Source: Xylogone sp. PMI_703 (taxonomy: Eukaryota > Ascomycota > Leotiomycetes). From it: 64,000 nt of DNA. The DNA lies in the NCBI GenBank assembly GCA_021399445.1, contig JAJTUQ010000006.1, positions 1,736,001 through 1,800,000 of the forward strand, in the 5' to 3' direction. Below the pieces are notes generated by a model. The model saw only the letters and a program-made list of their open reading frames with translations. It made no database searches and was not told the DNA's origin. Position numbers and translations under genes: made by a program. Of the stretch, positions 35,968-46,849 are shown in pieces (position 1 is the first letter of the stretch; the number at the start of each line of letters is the position of its first letter).

Positions 35968-38160
35968 TCAGAACCTGTACCTAGGGGCTGCAAGGCGAAT
36001 ATCGCCGATGAGATCCATGTTCTCAGCAAAACGATTGATTCTTGTATTGATAACTGCTTTTATGTCTTTGTCTATATCATCGATATTGTTCTCTGCCCGG
36101 ATTTGAATTGTTTGGAAGTTCTTGAAAGCTCGTTGAACTGCAGCGTAGGGTCTGCTGGTTATGACGACTTTGGGATGAACTTTACATTCTGAGGACATGT
36201 TATTGCTACATAAGTTTGTGGTAGCCTCAATCAAGCGCTTTCAATCAGCTTCTTTGCATTCGTCCATTGCATCAAGGATTAACATGACGTTTCCACAAAT
36301 CTTTTGGGCCAAAGCTTTCACCAAGGTGCTCCATAAGCTATCAAAATTGGAGATCATGGCGTTGCCCATCTTGCGATAGGTTTCCATGCCCGTTTCCACT
36401 AGCAGCATTCTATCATCGTTAGTAAATATCTAATGAAGTACAGCGCATAACACTGAAATAGCACTTAACTATCTCTCGCTATCGTCTTTAAAAAAGAAGT
36501 AAGTCATCAAAGCTGAGGGTTGCGAGGCCATTAGGAAGTCGATGAGGTACGAAGAGGCGACCGATTTTCCACATCCAAGATCCCCAGTTAACCAAAAAAC
36601 GACAGAGGCCGTTTCATCGAGCCAAGCATGAAACTGATCATGGTGTGAGATCCACTCACATGTCCCCAGCTCATTCTTTGGGTTTCTCCAACAGTCTGTC
36701 ACGTATTCTGGGGAGCCGAGAAATTCAACGAAAGAGGTATGATTATCGTCCCACGCAAATTTAACTATTCAGGAACATTACCTATTAGGTTCTGGAAATA
36801 CCTAGTCGGATTTATAATGTGGTGACATGCCATTTTGACTTTTGGAGATGAGATTTCGAATCTCAACCACCATCCCCTTTAACGCGTTCCACAGTGGCCT
36901 ATATCTCTATCTTCCTAGTTCCTCGAACTTACAGATTGTTCTGTGATTACTACCAGCTAGTCCCACGGCGATTTCATTGGGAAGACCGAGACGAGCGGAA
37001 ACTTTATCGACGACCTGAAAGACTTTAGTAGTGTACTTGCACCTTTTGACAGAGGCTACCCACTAGAATTCCATGTGATCTCTCAGTTTTATTGAATATG
37101 CAGATATGAACATCTTCACTTCTCTCGACCCACTGTTGAGAAATATGAGAAGACTCAGCCAAGTTCCTCTTTAGTGCTTCAACATAAGTTGTATTTGTCC
37201 CACGACCTAGCTGCACTGCTTTGAGTAGATCGGCAGCACTAAGCCAAGTCAGCACCTCGATGGGGGGGTACCAAGGAACACGATTCCATATAACTGGGAC
37301 AGCAGCTTTCCATAAAGTTTTGATTGTTCTTGTGCAATAATCATTGCCTACAAAGCCAGTCACCAATTGCGAGTTATTCCAAAGAGATTCATATACCTTC
37401 TTTACCAGAATACCTCCGAGGCTATGCGCGATGAAGATGACTCGTCGGCTTTTTTCTTCAGTTGTCACCCGTTCTCCTTCAACCCTATTGTCGGTACACT
37501 CCCATAACGCGTGGCACGACGTAATACTGTAATTACGGTATGCTAATTGCGTTATATTGAGAGAGGTTGTTGTTTCTACTACGTATGGCCGGAGGGGTTA
37601 TATAGCTTACGGCTACGGCTCTCCTCCGGAATAGGTTTAGCTTACATGCACGTGATAGGCACGTGCTGGTATGAACCAACACCTATCCAATAACATACCA
37701 GCCTCATCAGTGATATCGCTAACTACAGCGCTAAATGCTGTTTTAGAGTTGTAGCCGTATGACCAAATCCTTGCTCTAACTCCTATCTCATCTAGCTGTG
37801 AAAGGAGGAAGTCCCTCAGCCACATACTCCCGTTCTCTGCCGTCCATGTCTTCTTCCAGCCCCCACCAAGTCCATGAACTGCCACAATCCTAAAAAGACT
37901 CAGCTTTTAGCAATTCCTTATAACGAAATTGCTTCAATCATATTCGATGCTTACTCGAGATGAGGACGGCCAGAGACTGCGGAAGCCGTGCTACTCTCTA
38001 TTTTAAATAAACCCACATCTTCGTCCTCGTTCGGTGGGGTAGGCAATTGCTGTTCCTTAACGAGACCGCGGGAGACGACGAACGGTCCGAGTCCAATGAT
38101 ATTTTGTCCGAGCGGAGGTCCTGAGAAGAAGTAAGTTTGGATGGAAAAAGCGCTGCATCG
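35968..38160 (-). pseudogene. Decayed NLR: alpha/beta-hydrolase-like domain plus NACHT
   Basis: Minus-strand pieces in order: an N-terminal stretch with LPTPPNEDEDVGLFKIESS (about 38080-37970); IVAVHGLGG and KTWTAENGSMWLRDFL (37890-37800); the esterase nucleophile region FIAHSLGGILVKKVYESLW (37440-37380); a linker; then NACHT with FWLTGDLGCGKSVASSYL (about 36600-36530) and Walker B NVMLILDAMDEC (36290-36250), followed by VVITSRPY. A TGA at 36243-36241 cuts the frame after DECKEAD. The segment between FFKDDSER and the Walker B exon is shorter than usual. All C-terminal repeats are missing. This architecture is a common fungal NLR form; this copy is dead. Confidence 0.75.
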
Positions 38161-38400
38161 TTAGCAACTGTTGCTGGGGATTGGGGTGTTGAAATATTAG
38201 TTAAGCCAGGATGAGGAACAAGGCGGATGAAGGTTCGCCGCGGACAATTTGGATAAATGGCAAAGCCTCGTTCATGTTCCTAATAACTGGTAGGGTGTCG
38301 CCTCAGATAATTTCAGCGTAGTTGCTTGTACGCGACTTTTGAGTCTCCAGAGAGTAAGGATAGATTCAGGCACAGTCTGATGCAAGCGCTATTGCTGATT

Positions 38401-38580
38401 GTGATTTTGAGGTAAATGCAACTTAAATATAAGATACCCATTAAGCTATCCGAAAGCGATACAAAGAGTGTCCCTGGACCCTATTGGGCTAGCCGCCAGC
38501 TCAGCTTAGGTGCGAATGCGTTATCTGACGCCGAAAGCCTGATAGGGATGAGTGATGCATGCACGACTCTCTTTGAGCCT
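38401..38580. repeat. Direct repeat, left copy (partner at 42325-42512)
   Basis: This copy and 42325-42512 share long blocks: ATTGGGCTAGCC, CTCAGCTTAGGTGCGAATGC and CGAAAGCCTGATAGGGATGA, then GTGATGCAT. They differ mostly by C/T and G/A transitions. The two copies flank the nitrilase fragment and the HET gene at 3.9-kb spacing, in the same orientation. Confidence 0.8.
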
Positions 38581-39113
38581 ACGCAGCGCTAGACTGGTAT
38601 AGATAAAATATAACAGCTCCATCTTTTCCTTCTGGTGAGTCTCAGTTCAATACTTCTTGCGCCAGCTATAATAGCATTTTCCTTCTTTCTTTCTTGTACA
38701 ACTTCTGCAAAACATATATTTATTATTCAAATTTTGGTCGATGAATATGATAAAGTCAAACCAAATCCAATAAAACAAAATACAATCATGAGACAAAATC
38801 AGCTCGTATGAAATTTATAATCTTTGAACATAAATTTGAAAATTATTTTGCGAAAATTATTAACATATATGGCATGGACAAAATAGATCTCCTGTCATGT
38901 AAAAATATAATCAACTTCTTTTGAAATATATTTTCTCGTAGCATGAATAGATCCATATCTATTGAAGATATTTCTGTTAATCTATTTATCTCATTAATTC
39001 GTTTCTAACTACTCCAATTTCCAGGAGCTCTCAATCGATTACGGATCTATGCGATCGGATCCGATTCTCTCTGAATCTGGCATAATTTAACGAGAACCGA
39101 TGGTAGCAACACC
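38581..39113. other. AT-rich spacer
   Basis: A/T-rich sequence without a gene; between 38690 and 39000 it is extremely A/T-rich, consistent with RIP. Confidence 0.45.
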
Positions 39114-39441
39114 ATGGACACAACAATCTCTGGCAGCTTTGCAATTATCGAGCCTGATGGCCGTGTTCTGAAAGCCGCAAAGACTTCTTCAGAGAAACTT
39201 GTCATGGCAGATCTAGATATTACATAGGCTACTAAAGCTAACCCATCTGGAGATGCGAGTGGCCGTTATTAATGTCATCATTTTGTAGTCGTATCGTAAC
39301 ACTAAAACGAGAGGCTAACTTTTACAACATAGACAGTCGTCTAGGTCTATTTTAGCTCAATGTGGACAGGGCTCATAAAGCTATTATTAGGGCGCAGAAG
39401 ATAGTAAATGGGCCGGCTGAAGCTCCCAAAACTTCAACGAG
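39114..39441 (+). pseudogene. C-terminal fragment of a nitrilase-like gene
   Basis: From the ATG the frame gives ISGSFAIIEPDGRVLKAA and VMADLDIT, then a TAG and ATKANPSGDASGRY. It resembles the end of fungal nitrilases and cyanide hydratases (GGxxxIIGPDGxxL, then LxADLDL, AKxxxDPVGHYSRPD). The Glu-Lys-Cys catalytic part is absent. A further tail, LNVDRAHKAIIRAQKIVNG, follows other stops. This is a short non-functional remnant. Confidence 0.5.
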
Positions 39442-39483
39442 GTAGGCCAACTAATGCTAAGTTACTCGTCCTTGTGTGCAGTC

Positions 39484-41775
39484 TTATTCGATCTCAATAT
39501 CACCAAATTGCACACACCCAGCTTTAACAGCTTCCCCATACATGATCCCACGAATATATGCTTCGCCCATCAATCTGTACCTTCCAGTACTCAGAGGTCG
39601 CAGGATGAAGGGTGTACTTGGCCCACTCAAGATCCAAACCTGATCCCCTACTCCAACGCTCTGCGCGACAAGTCCTAAGTAGCCTCTACTTGTCAGAACT
39701 AATCTTCTATCACGAATAATATCATTTGCTGCAGCCTGGTAAGTATCTTTTCTCTCAAAGAGCTCAATTTTGAGTTTGTTTGTTGGTGGGAAACCCAACA
39801 CCGTTAGTGCAGTTTTGATTTTTGCAGGAGGAAACAATATTCCACTTCTGTCCAACCGGCCCATTTCCATCAGTACCGTTACATATTTATCTAATTCTTG
39901 CTCAAAGGTCTTTTTGGAGTTCTTCTTATTCCAGTAGATGGTCCGTTCACGCTCTTCATAACGAACAAGATCTTGTTGTGCTTGCGTCGATATGGAATTG
40001 AAAGCAGAGGGATCAAGCAGGAGCTGGTCCCAAACACCCTCAAGTAGCAGGCGAGATACTTTGGCGTAGCTTTCGATTTTGAAATTCTGATTATCTGCTT
40101 GGGATCCGGAAAAGAAACCCGAACGAGTAATGAGCCATTCATTGAAGGCTCGTGCTAGACGGTTGTCGGCAGGCGATTGGCGAGGCGCATTTGCATTCCC
40201 AAGTGGTTGGTGAGAATCCGCAATAAGTGTACGCCAAAGCACATCTGTATACGATACTCCAGAGCCTGGATATTTGTTGCCTAAAAGTGGTTTCACAAGA
40301 TCCATGACTCCAATCCAGCCCTTTGCCGCATCCCTCATTTTCTTGAATGGTTCAGCGACTGCCGTGATAGTATCAAAGATCCCTCCTCGAACAAGGATTA
40401 TAGATCCTCCGGGACTGTCAATTGGTAGACCAATACCGTAATCTGAAAGTGAAGGGTCCCATCTTGGGTTATTGGCAGTCACGTGTAGTGGGACCGGACC
40501 AAGTCGTACGCTCTGATCTGGAACCCAGCTCGGACAGTCTCTAAGATCGGAGCTTCGAAGGGACTGATCTTCAACCATGAATAGCAAGGATAAGTTCTGC
40601 GAGACTTCCAGCTGCCACTTAGCAAACTCAGTGAACACCATAGAAATTGATTTCGTGTAGTCCGGAACAGGAAGCTGTGTCAATGAGAGTAGCGCACGCT
40701 CATTGAGACTAGGAGCGGACGTTATGATATCTTTGATGACGCCTAAAATAGAGTAGAAATGATCTCTCTTATTTGTCGCGAGGTAGCCACGACCAACGTT
40801 GATAGGCATGGTCAATGTATACCATGGTACTTCCCCGCCGCTGCCGTAGTAGAAGCTTGGTTTTATCTGTAGCTGAGATAGCCCAGCGAGAGTAGCCCCG
40901 GTCGAAGCGACTGTTTGTTCCTCCATACGATCCGAGAGACTTGCGAAATAACTCGTTATGATATCCAATTGCTTCCATATACCCATCAAAGCTATGAATT
41001 GACTTGCTTTTACCAAGGACTCCCAGCTAATCTTTTCACCTCCGATGAAAGCTACCGCTTTCTTTGCAAGCACTACCTCTTGCACAATCCATGCACGGCG
41101 AAAATAAGCCCTTTGGAAGAAGGCAACCAACGCCTCCCAATCTTTATGGCTTATACCGGGGAATTTTTCATACAGGGGGCCATACTGCTTGATCTGCCTA
41201 GGTGGGTTGTCTGCAAATCGTTTGATCAATCTCAAAGCGGGTTTAGTATGTCGGTCACTCTTCCCAAGCCAGGCCACGACCATCTGAGCTCCCTTATATA
41301 TCTCCTCCATAAGTGCCACTTGTGCGCTACGCTCAGAGAGATCCTGTTGGTTGATGCAGACGGCGTCGATCCATATGTACTTCTGTAGCGTGGGTGGGGA
41401 GGCGCGATACACATGACGCAGCCGCTGGAGTGCGTGGTAGAGATTCGTTGTGACATGAATTGTATGGTTATCGCATTGTATGAAATGAGGTTTGTGAAAA
41501 TAAGAAGATGCTATGCTTTGCAATAGAGGGGGTCTGGGGTCACCCCACGTATAAGACAGCGCATCGTAGGGCGGAGCACTGTAGAGGTTGAAGGTTTCGA
41601 GCCTACATTGGATTTCAGAGCCGTCGGAAGGGATGATTTCCAGAAGGCGAAGGGAATATTGATCTGAAAAGGCTGTGTATTTGTAAGGCCGCGAGTAGGC
41701 AAGGCTGAGACTGCTAACATCTGGTGGCTCCTGTTCGAGCGCTTGTGAGATATATGTTTCAAGGAGGGAGAGCAT
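39484..41775 (-). CDS. HET-domain protein (heterokaryon incompatibility type)
   Basis: A single exon of 763 aa from the ATG at 41775; the frame is also open a little upstream, without an ATG. The HET domain is complete: YDALSYTWGDP, YIWIDAVCINQQDLSERSAQ, VALMEEIYKGAQMVVAWLG, and FFQRAYFRRAWIVQEVVLAK. The C-terminal 500 residues form the usual variable part, with WVPDQ and a RSRGYLGL-like end (VLTSRGYLGLVAQSVGVGD). In the family, HET domains trigger cell death on non-self fusion, often downstream of an NLR. No defect is visible. It lies between the two copies of the direct repeat at 38.4 and 42.3 kb. Confidence 0.92.
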   Translation of the reverse strand: MLSLLETYISQALEQEPPDVSSLSLAYSRPYKYTAFSDQYSLRLLEIIPSDGSEIQCRLETFNLYSAPPYDALSYTWGDPRPPLLQSIASSYFHKPHFIQCDNHTIHVTTNLYHALQRLRHVYRASPPTLQKYIWIDAVCINQQDLSERSAQVALMEEIYKGAQMVVAWLGKSDRHTKPALRLIKRFADNPPRQIKQYGPLYEKFPGISHKDWEALVAFFQRAYFRRAWIVQEVVLAKKAVAFIGGEKISWESLVKASQFIALMGIWKQLDIITSYFASLSDRMEEQTVASTGATLAGLSQLQIKPSFYYGSGGEVPWYTLTMPINVGRGYLATNKRDHFYSILGVIKDIITSAPSLNERALLSLTQLPVPDYTKSISMVFTEFAKWQLEVSQNLSLLFMVEDQSLRSSDLRDCPSWVPDQSVRLGPVPLHVTANNPRWDPSLSDYGIGLPIDSPGGSIILVRGGIFDTITAVAEPFKKMRDAAKGWIGVMDLVKPLLGNKYPGSGVSYTDVLWRTLIADSHQPLGNANAPRQSPADNRLARAFNEWLITRSGFFSGSQADNQNFKIESYAKVSRLLLEGVWDQLLLDPSAFNSISTQAQQDLVRYEERERTIYWNKKNSKKTFEQELDKYVTVLMEMGRLDRSGILFPPAKIKTALTVLGFPPTNKLKIELFERKDTYQAAANDIIRDRRLVLTSRGYLGLVAQSVGVGDQVWILSGPSTPFILRPLSTGRYRLMGEAYIRGIMYGEAVKAGCVQFGDIEIE

Positions 41776-43138
41776 TTCTTCATGTGTGTTCTGTGAGCCG
41801 CGCAACTACATCAACACTTCATAGGAAGAAGAAACCTTGATTCACAGAAACCTGGTAGTTTCGCTTCTGCACATTGCGCAGCCTTCCTAACCTGATTTCC
41901 GTTCCCTCATCCAATTTCTTCAACACACAGCCATCCATTCTCTCTCGACACTCCTCTACATCCGAACCCCATAACTGTCGGAAATATTACTGTCACATAA
42001 TATATAATTATGCCTCTCCCATAGTTAGAATAAAATATTGATCATATTCTCAATTAATACTTTTACTCTCTAGTAGTCTTAAACTTATATATACGTTCCG
42101 CCCTATTCGCTAATCCGGCACGACTATGTTGGAAACATAAAGTCCACTGTAAGGCAAATATAGCAGTTCTGATAAATGTATTGTGTAAAGCTCAAGAAAA
42201 AAGAAATAATATTACCTCAACGAAGTATTAAAGTTTTATTATATATTTATTCACTATAAGGATTTTGTTTGTTGTGTATACTAAATCAGATTAAAATATA
42301 ATCTGATAAAAGTGTTATTATTAATTATAACTTTAAGGTAAATGTAACTTAAATATAAGGTATTATTAAGTTATCCAAAAACGGTGTAAAGAGTTTCTCC
42401 GGACCTTATTGGGCTAGCCATCACTCAGCTTAGGTGCGAATGCATCATCTGACACCGAAAGCCTGATAGGGATGAGTGATGCATACATGACCCCCTTTGG
42501 AGTCTGACGTTGTGCACATTACAGAGAAAAGCTTATTCTGGGAAGCGATATCGCATATGCTTAATGACAATCAATAAGGTCAATGCTAAGAGGGCAATTT
42601 TACATGTTTTTGCTCTGAGATTTAGTGGCCTGGAATTACGTTAATGTAGGAGAATCGCATTAGCAAAACCCTTTGCAAGCCTGTTGCTTTATAGGTTAGA
42701 AGTAGATCAACCGGATCGAAGTTATCAAGCTTGTACAGCAAAATTATGTACATTTCTGTGGTCATTCCCTTCCTCGTTTCCTCTCTAGTTCCAGTCTCCA
42801 CAAGGAGTTTGATTATAGTCAAGGAACTTTTCGTTACAAAGGTTCAAAGTCTTGGAGGCAAATTGTTAAGATTGTACCCAACATCGAATAGTCCGTTTAC
42901 GTATTGGTTGACACAATGCTTCGCCACATGACCAATAACTTCTATCCCTCTCTGAACAGCCTGATAGAATAGGGTATACATACGGTCAGAAAATGAGTGG
43001 CCCGTCTTCTGGCGCTTACAGTCATGCGCCGATTGGAGTTGAATCGGCTGTCTCGTTATGTAAAGCGTCACTAGAAGTATGGTAAGGACGACCCAGACAA
43101 TTGAGTGAGAGGTGCAGCCTTGGCTTTCATGCCATGAA
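41776..43138. other. AT-rich intergenic region with the right copy of the direct repeat
   Basis: Between the divergently oriented HET genes I see only the repeat at 42325-42512 and AT-rich sequence. Confidence 0.5.
42325..42512. repeat. Direct repeat, right copy (partner at 38401-38580)
   Basis: It matches the left copy over about 180 bp with mainly transition differences and is more AT-rich. Flanking sequence on both sides differs from the left copy, so the repeat unit ends near these limits. Confidence 0.8.
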
Positions 43139-46110
43139 ATGCTGATCTATTCTTTGCTTCATTGTTGCCATATGTTAATATTGGAATCTCGTCAGGCTTT
43201 AACGTGTCAGTTTACGATGAATCGCTGCTGTGATGAGATGGATGTGCAGTGGTTGTTAGCCCAGGGAGGCTTATCTTGTGCGGCGTGCGGCATGCGCTTC
43301 AGCCCATTTGAGGCAGAGCTTGAAGGATACCAGTTTGAGGTAGCGCACGTATTAAAAGCGACACCGAGATCGAATCTAGAACTGTCGTGGCCGTCAAGCG
43401 TGAAGTGCATTCGCAATCGGAGTAGTACGGACGACCACATTAGCGGGAGAATTGCTAAGTACTTGCAGCAAGATGCAAGTGAACAAAAGCTTTCCGATCT
43501 CAATGGTAGCGAAATTGTGTCGCCCTTAAATCCCAGCAAAACTTCTAAATACGAATTTGGAAGAGAGATGCCTTTAATCCATCCAGATTATACATATTCG
43601 CTATTAAAGAGTAAAATGATCAGAGTGCTCATTTTGTCACCAGGCAAGCCGGCTGATCCACTGCATGGGAGGTTTAGAGAAACGAGCCTCGACCGCCCAG
43701 ACGATTACGAGGCATTATCCTATACTTGGGCGGATGATATGGGTGACATAGCACGGCGGAAGACTTTATTTCTAGGAAGCAGATGCAGGAGACTCGGTAT
43801 CACGAATAACTGCGGAGCAGCCCTTCGATGTTTGCGAAAAGAGGCGGAGCATATAAAGCTCTGGATAGACGCTATTTGCATCAATCAATGTGATCCGCAA
43901 GAAAAAGGTGTTCAAATTAGTTTAATGGACGAAATATATTCAAAGGCGGCGAATGTTGTGATTTATCTAGGGTCAGGGAATGAAAAAACAGACCGAGCAT
44001 TGCAACTTTTGGGACGAAACCCTAGGATTACGGAGTCTCAGATAACGTTGCTTATCGACACTTTCTAGAATCTTTGTTTTCAAAAGAATATTTCTCCCGT
44101 ATCTGGATTATCCAAGAAATAGCTCTTGCCAGGAATATCTTCATTTATTGTGGAGAGAAGGGGGCGCCATGGATTAACTTTCGAGCTGCTGGCAACGAAA
44201 CTCTCTTTTCGGCCTATAGTGTAGTGCCTAACTGGATTACACAATGCCGAGTAAGGAAACCTCGCACGATAGAGTCACTGGGGGAATGGCTGTTCCATGG
44301 TATGGCTTGCCACGCTTCTAGGGCGGAAGATAAGGTTTTTGCTTTCTTTGGACTATTTCCTGGTGCTCATCTCCACGGTGTAGTTGCCGATTACAATATT
44401 TCTATAGGAAAAATCTATACCGGGATTGCGGCATTCTTAATTTCGAATGGGGGTTTCCTCAAGGAAGTCCTACAGAAATCTAGTGGGAGAGAAATCATAT
44501 TGAATGAGAAAAAGCTTAATATCCCTTCTTGGGTCCCAGACTTTCGCCGACCTGCATCAGCACCCCGATTCCCAGACCTACAACCAGGTATGAGACAGGT
44601 CTACTTTTCCGCAGGGAAATTTAGAAACCCAGGAGTCCTAAGTCAGACAGGATCACTTGTAATTTGGGGTAGTAAGTTGTTGGATGAACATAGAAAACAT
44701 ACTGGGTCAAATGTTGAAGGTCAGAAAATATTAAACATGGGGTCTTATACCAAGGGGCACGATAACCTCAAAATTGTTTTCGAGACACAATTTTCCGAAG
44801 TCACCGATGAGGTTGTTTTGACTCAGACGTCGCCATCCTCCACTCTTATATTGCACCTCCGAAAAACAAGCATCAGTCATTGCTATAAGCTTATTGGAGA
44901 ATGTATAATGGTCTCATCTGCCACTAAGTCTGAGGCTATGATTGAATCTATTGCTTTTCCCATCTCGAAAGATTTCATTGTAGGTGGTCTAGCTTCTCTT
45001 GAATATGGTCAATTCGAAGATTTTTGGATAGTTTACCAAATCTTTCAACACTATAAGTACTTATGGAATAATAAGATATTTCATATAGATATTAGCACAG
45101 GAAGCAATCAATCAGGGGATGATCCGAATGCACATGCTTGGGTCCCAGACATGCTAACTCAGAAGATTTACGGGGACTATCGAAGATTATGCTCTATTCC
45201 GTCTAAGAATGATCCCGGCAGAGAGAATACGCACTCAGCAATTTCAAGTTTCGAATTCTCGGATGTCGTACTTCGCCAATTAAAACGATTCCAAAGCTTC
45301 TGGAAAAAGGATGCCTATTCTCAAAAATGGGGGCATAAGTTTTACGACCTTGAACGTATTGTTGAACTCATCCAACGTGACAACTTGCTCGTCCCTTTGA
45401 ACTTTCCCGATTTGTTGAATGCCTGGCTACAATGTATTGAAGACGTTAGGGCTCGCATGTCTATATTTATTGAATCCTTACCAAAATATTACTCATTGGA
45501 AGCATTGGAAGCCTTGGAAGTCTCGGATACAGAATGTAACGAAATATCAAATAGCTACAGGGAAGATACATTACAGAAAGTTAGTAGTTGGAGAGAAGCA
45601 ACAATAAGCTTGATAACCTCTCTACATTTGGACGAAAACAGTTCTTGCATTTGGAAGTATCCCCGAGTTAGTTTCTCATCAGGACTTTATAAGGATAGGA
45701 GGGCGTCAGAGTTCCCTAGGCAGTATGGGCTTCTTATCCATTTGCACTGTTCGCATTGTGAATCGTGGAGCTCGGAAGAAGAGAATAGCGTTATGGGTCT
45801 GAGCACAATGAGAGACGTCCACCAGATATTTGAGGCAATATGTAAGACTCTTGAGGATGCAAATCAAAATTTTGTAAAGCTTTGGAATATGAGTGCTTAT
45901 AACATTGATGATGGAGTTAAGTGTCTCCTTAGAGACTGGACACAATTAAGGGAAATACTGTGCCTAATAGAATTTTCAAGAAGATTGACAAAGGAACAGA
46001 GAGCTGCATTTCTGCGAGTCAAGGTCTTGAGGAATGACATTCGGTTTCAGGACGATTCGAAACCTCTGACTGTAGAAAAAGAAAAGTGGGAAAGGATCTT
46101 CATTATCTGA
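43139..46110 (+). pseudogene. HET-domain gene with a frameshift inside the HET domain
   Basis: The first part (from ATG 43139, or 43217) gives YEALSYTWADD, LWIDAICINQCDPQEKGVQI, SLMDEIYSKAANVVIYLGSG and ends at TAG 44067-44069. The second part, one frame over, continues FLESLFSKEYFSRIWIIQE, IALARNIFIYCGE, and then stays open for some 670 residues to 46110. The join should lie between about 43990 and 44040. A one-base change restores the normal HET spacing. A GTCAGG to CCTAG intron at 43973-44025 is possible but has a poor donor. The N-terminal CAACGM Cys pair and the very long C-terminal extension are distinctive. It is either a recently broken allele or a sequence error, because the rest is intact. 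Confidence 0.75.
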
Positions 46111-46849
46111 GTTTTATATAAATTTATGCTTATTGTTTAACTGCAGTAAGATTTCAGTTTCGCTTTATAACAGATCCCACTTACAAACACGATACCGGCA
46201 TAGCATACAATCTATTAGCAACGGCACGTTTTAGTGAACTGAGGTGCTATTAATAGCATTTAGCATCAACGGTTACATCAGGCCTATAGCAATTATAACA
46301 CCCAAGGTGTATTGCGATTTAAAGGCACTAGAGTGCGCCGACAGTCTGAAGATCAATTGGTCATGCTGTGAGGTTGTACTGTACGGCATTTATAACTACC
46401 GGTATAAGGCCGTTGGCTTCACGTGAGAAGATGAAAGACCGTAAGGCCCTCAGTTGCTTAGAGGATGGAGCTCTTAAGCTCCTCAAGAACATAAGTATAA
46501 CCCTCCTTATTTATAGACCAAACCTTACAGCGAGGTAGTTGTCTGTGTATAGAATTGTTCACCAATATAGAGTTACCAGAAATTGCATATCCATGACACC
46601 ATGATTCCATGTACATTATTTCCGGAACAGTGATGGTTTCAAAAATTACCTATTCCTGTGCATTAATACTCAAAAATTGTAACCGGGAGCCGGTTTCCTT
46701 CTATACTGTATCAACTGTATCGAAGCACGAAGATTGTCTCTAAATGGAGTAAGGAAAATCACCACGATATCTCCGATTCGTCAATAATAAAAATTATTGT
46801 TTTACTTTTACAGACCACGGTTAATTTTCCCGATATACAATCGTAGTTT
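46111..46849. other. Intergenic, nothing recognised
   Basis: This stretch lies between convergent genes; no gene or clear repeat. Confidence 0.45.
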
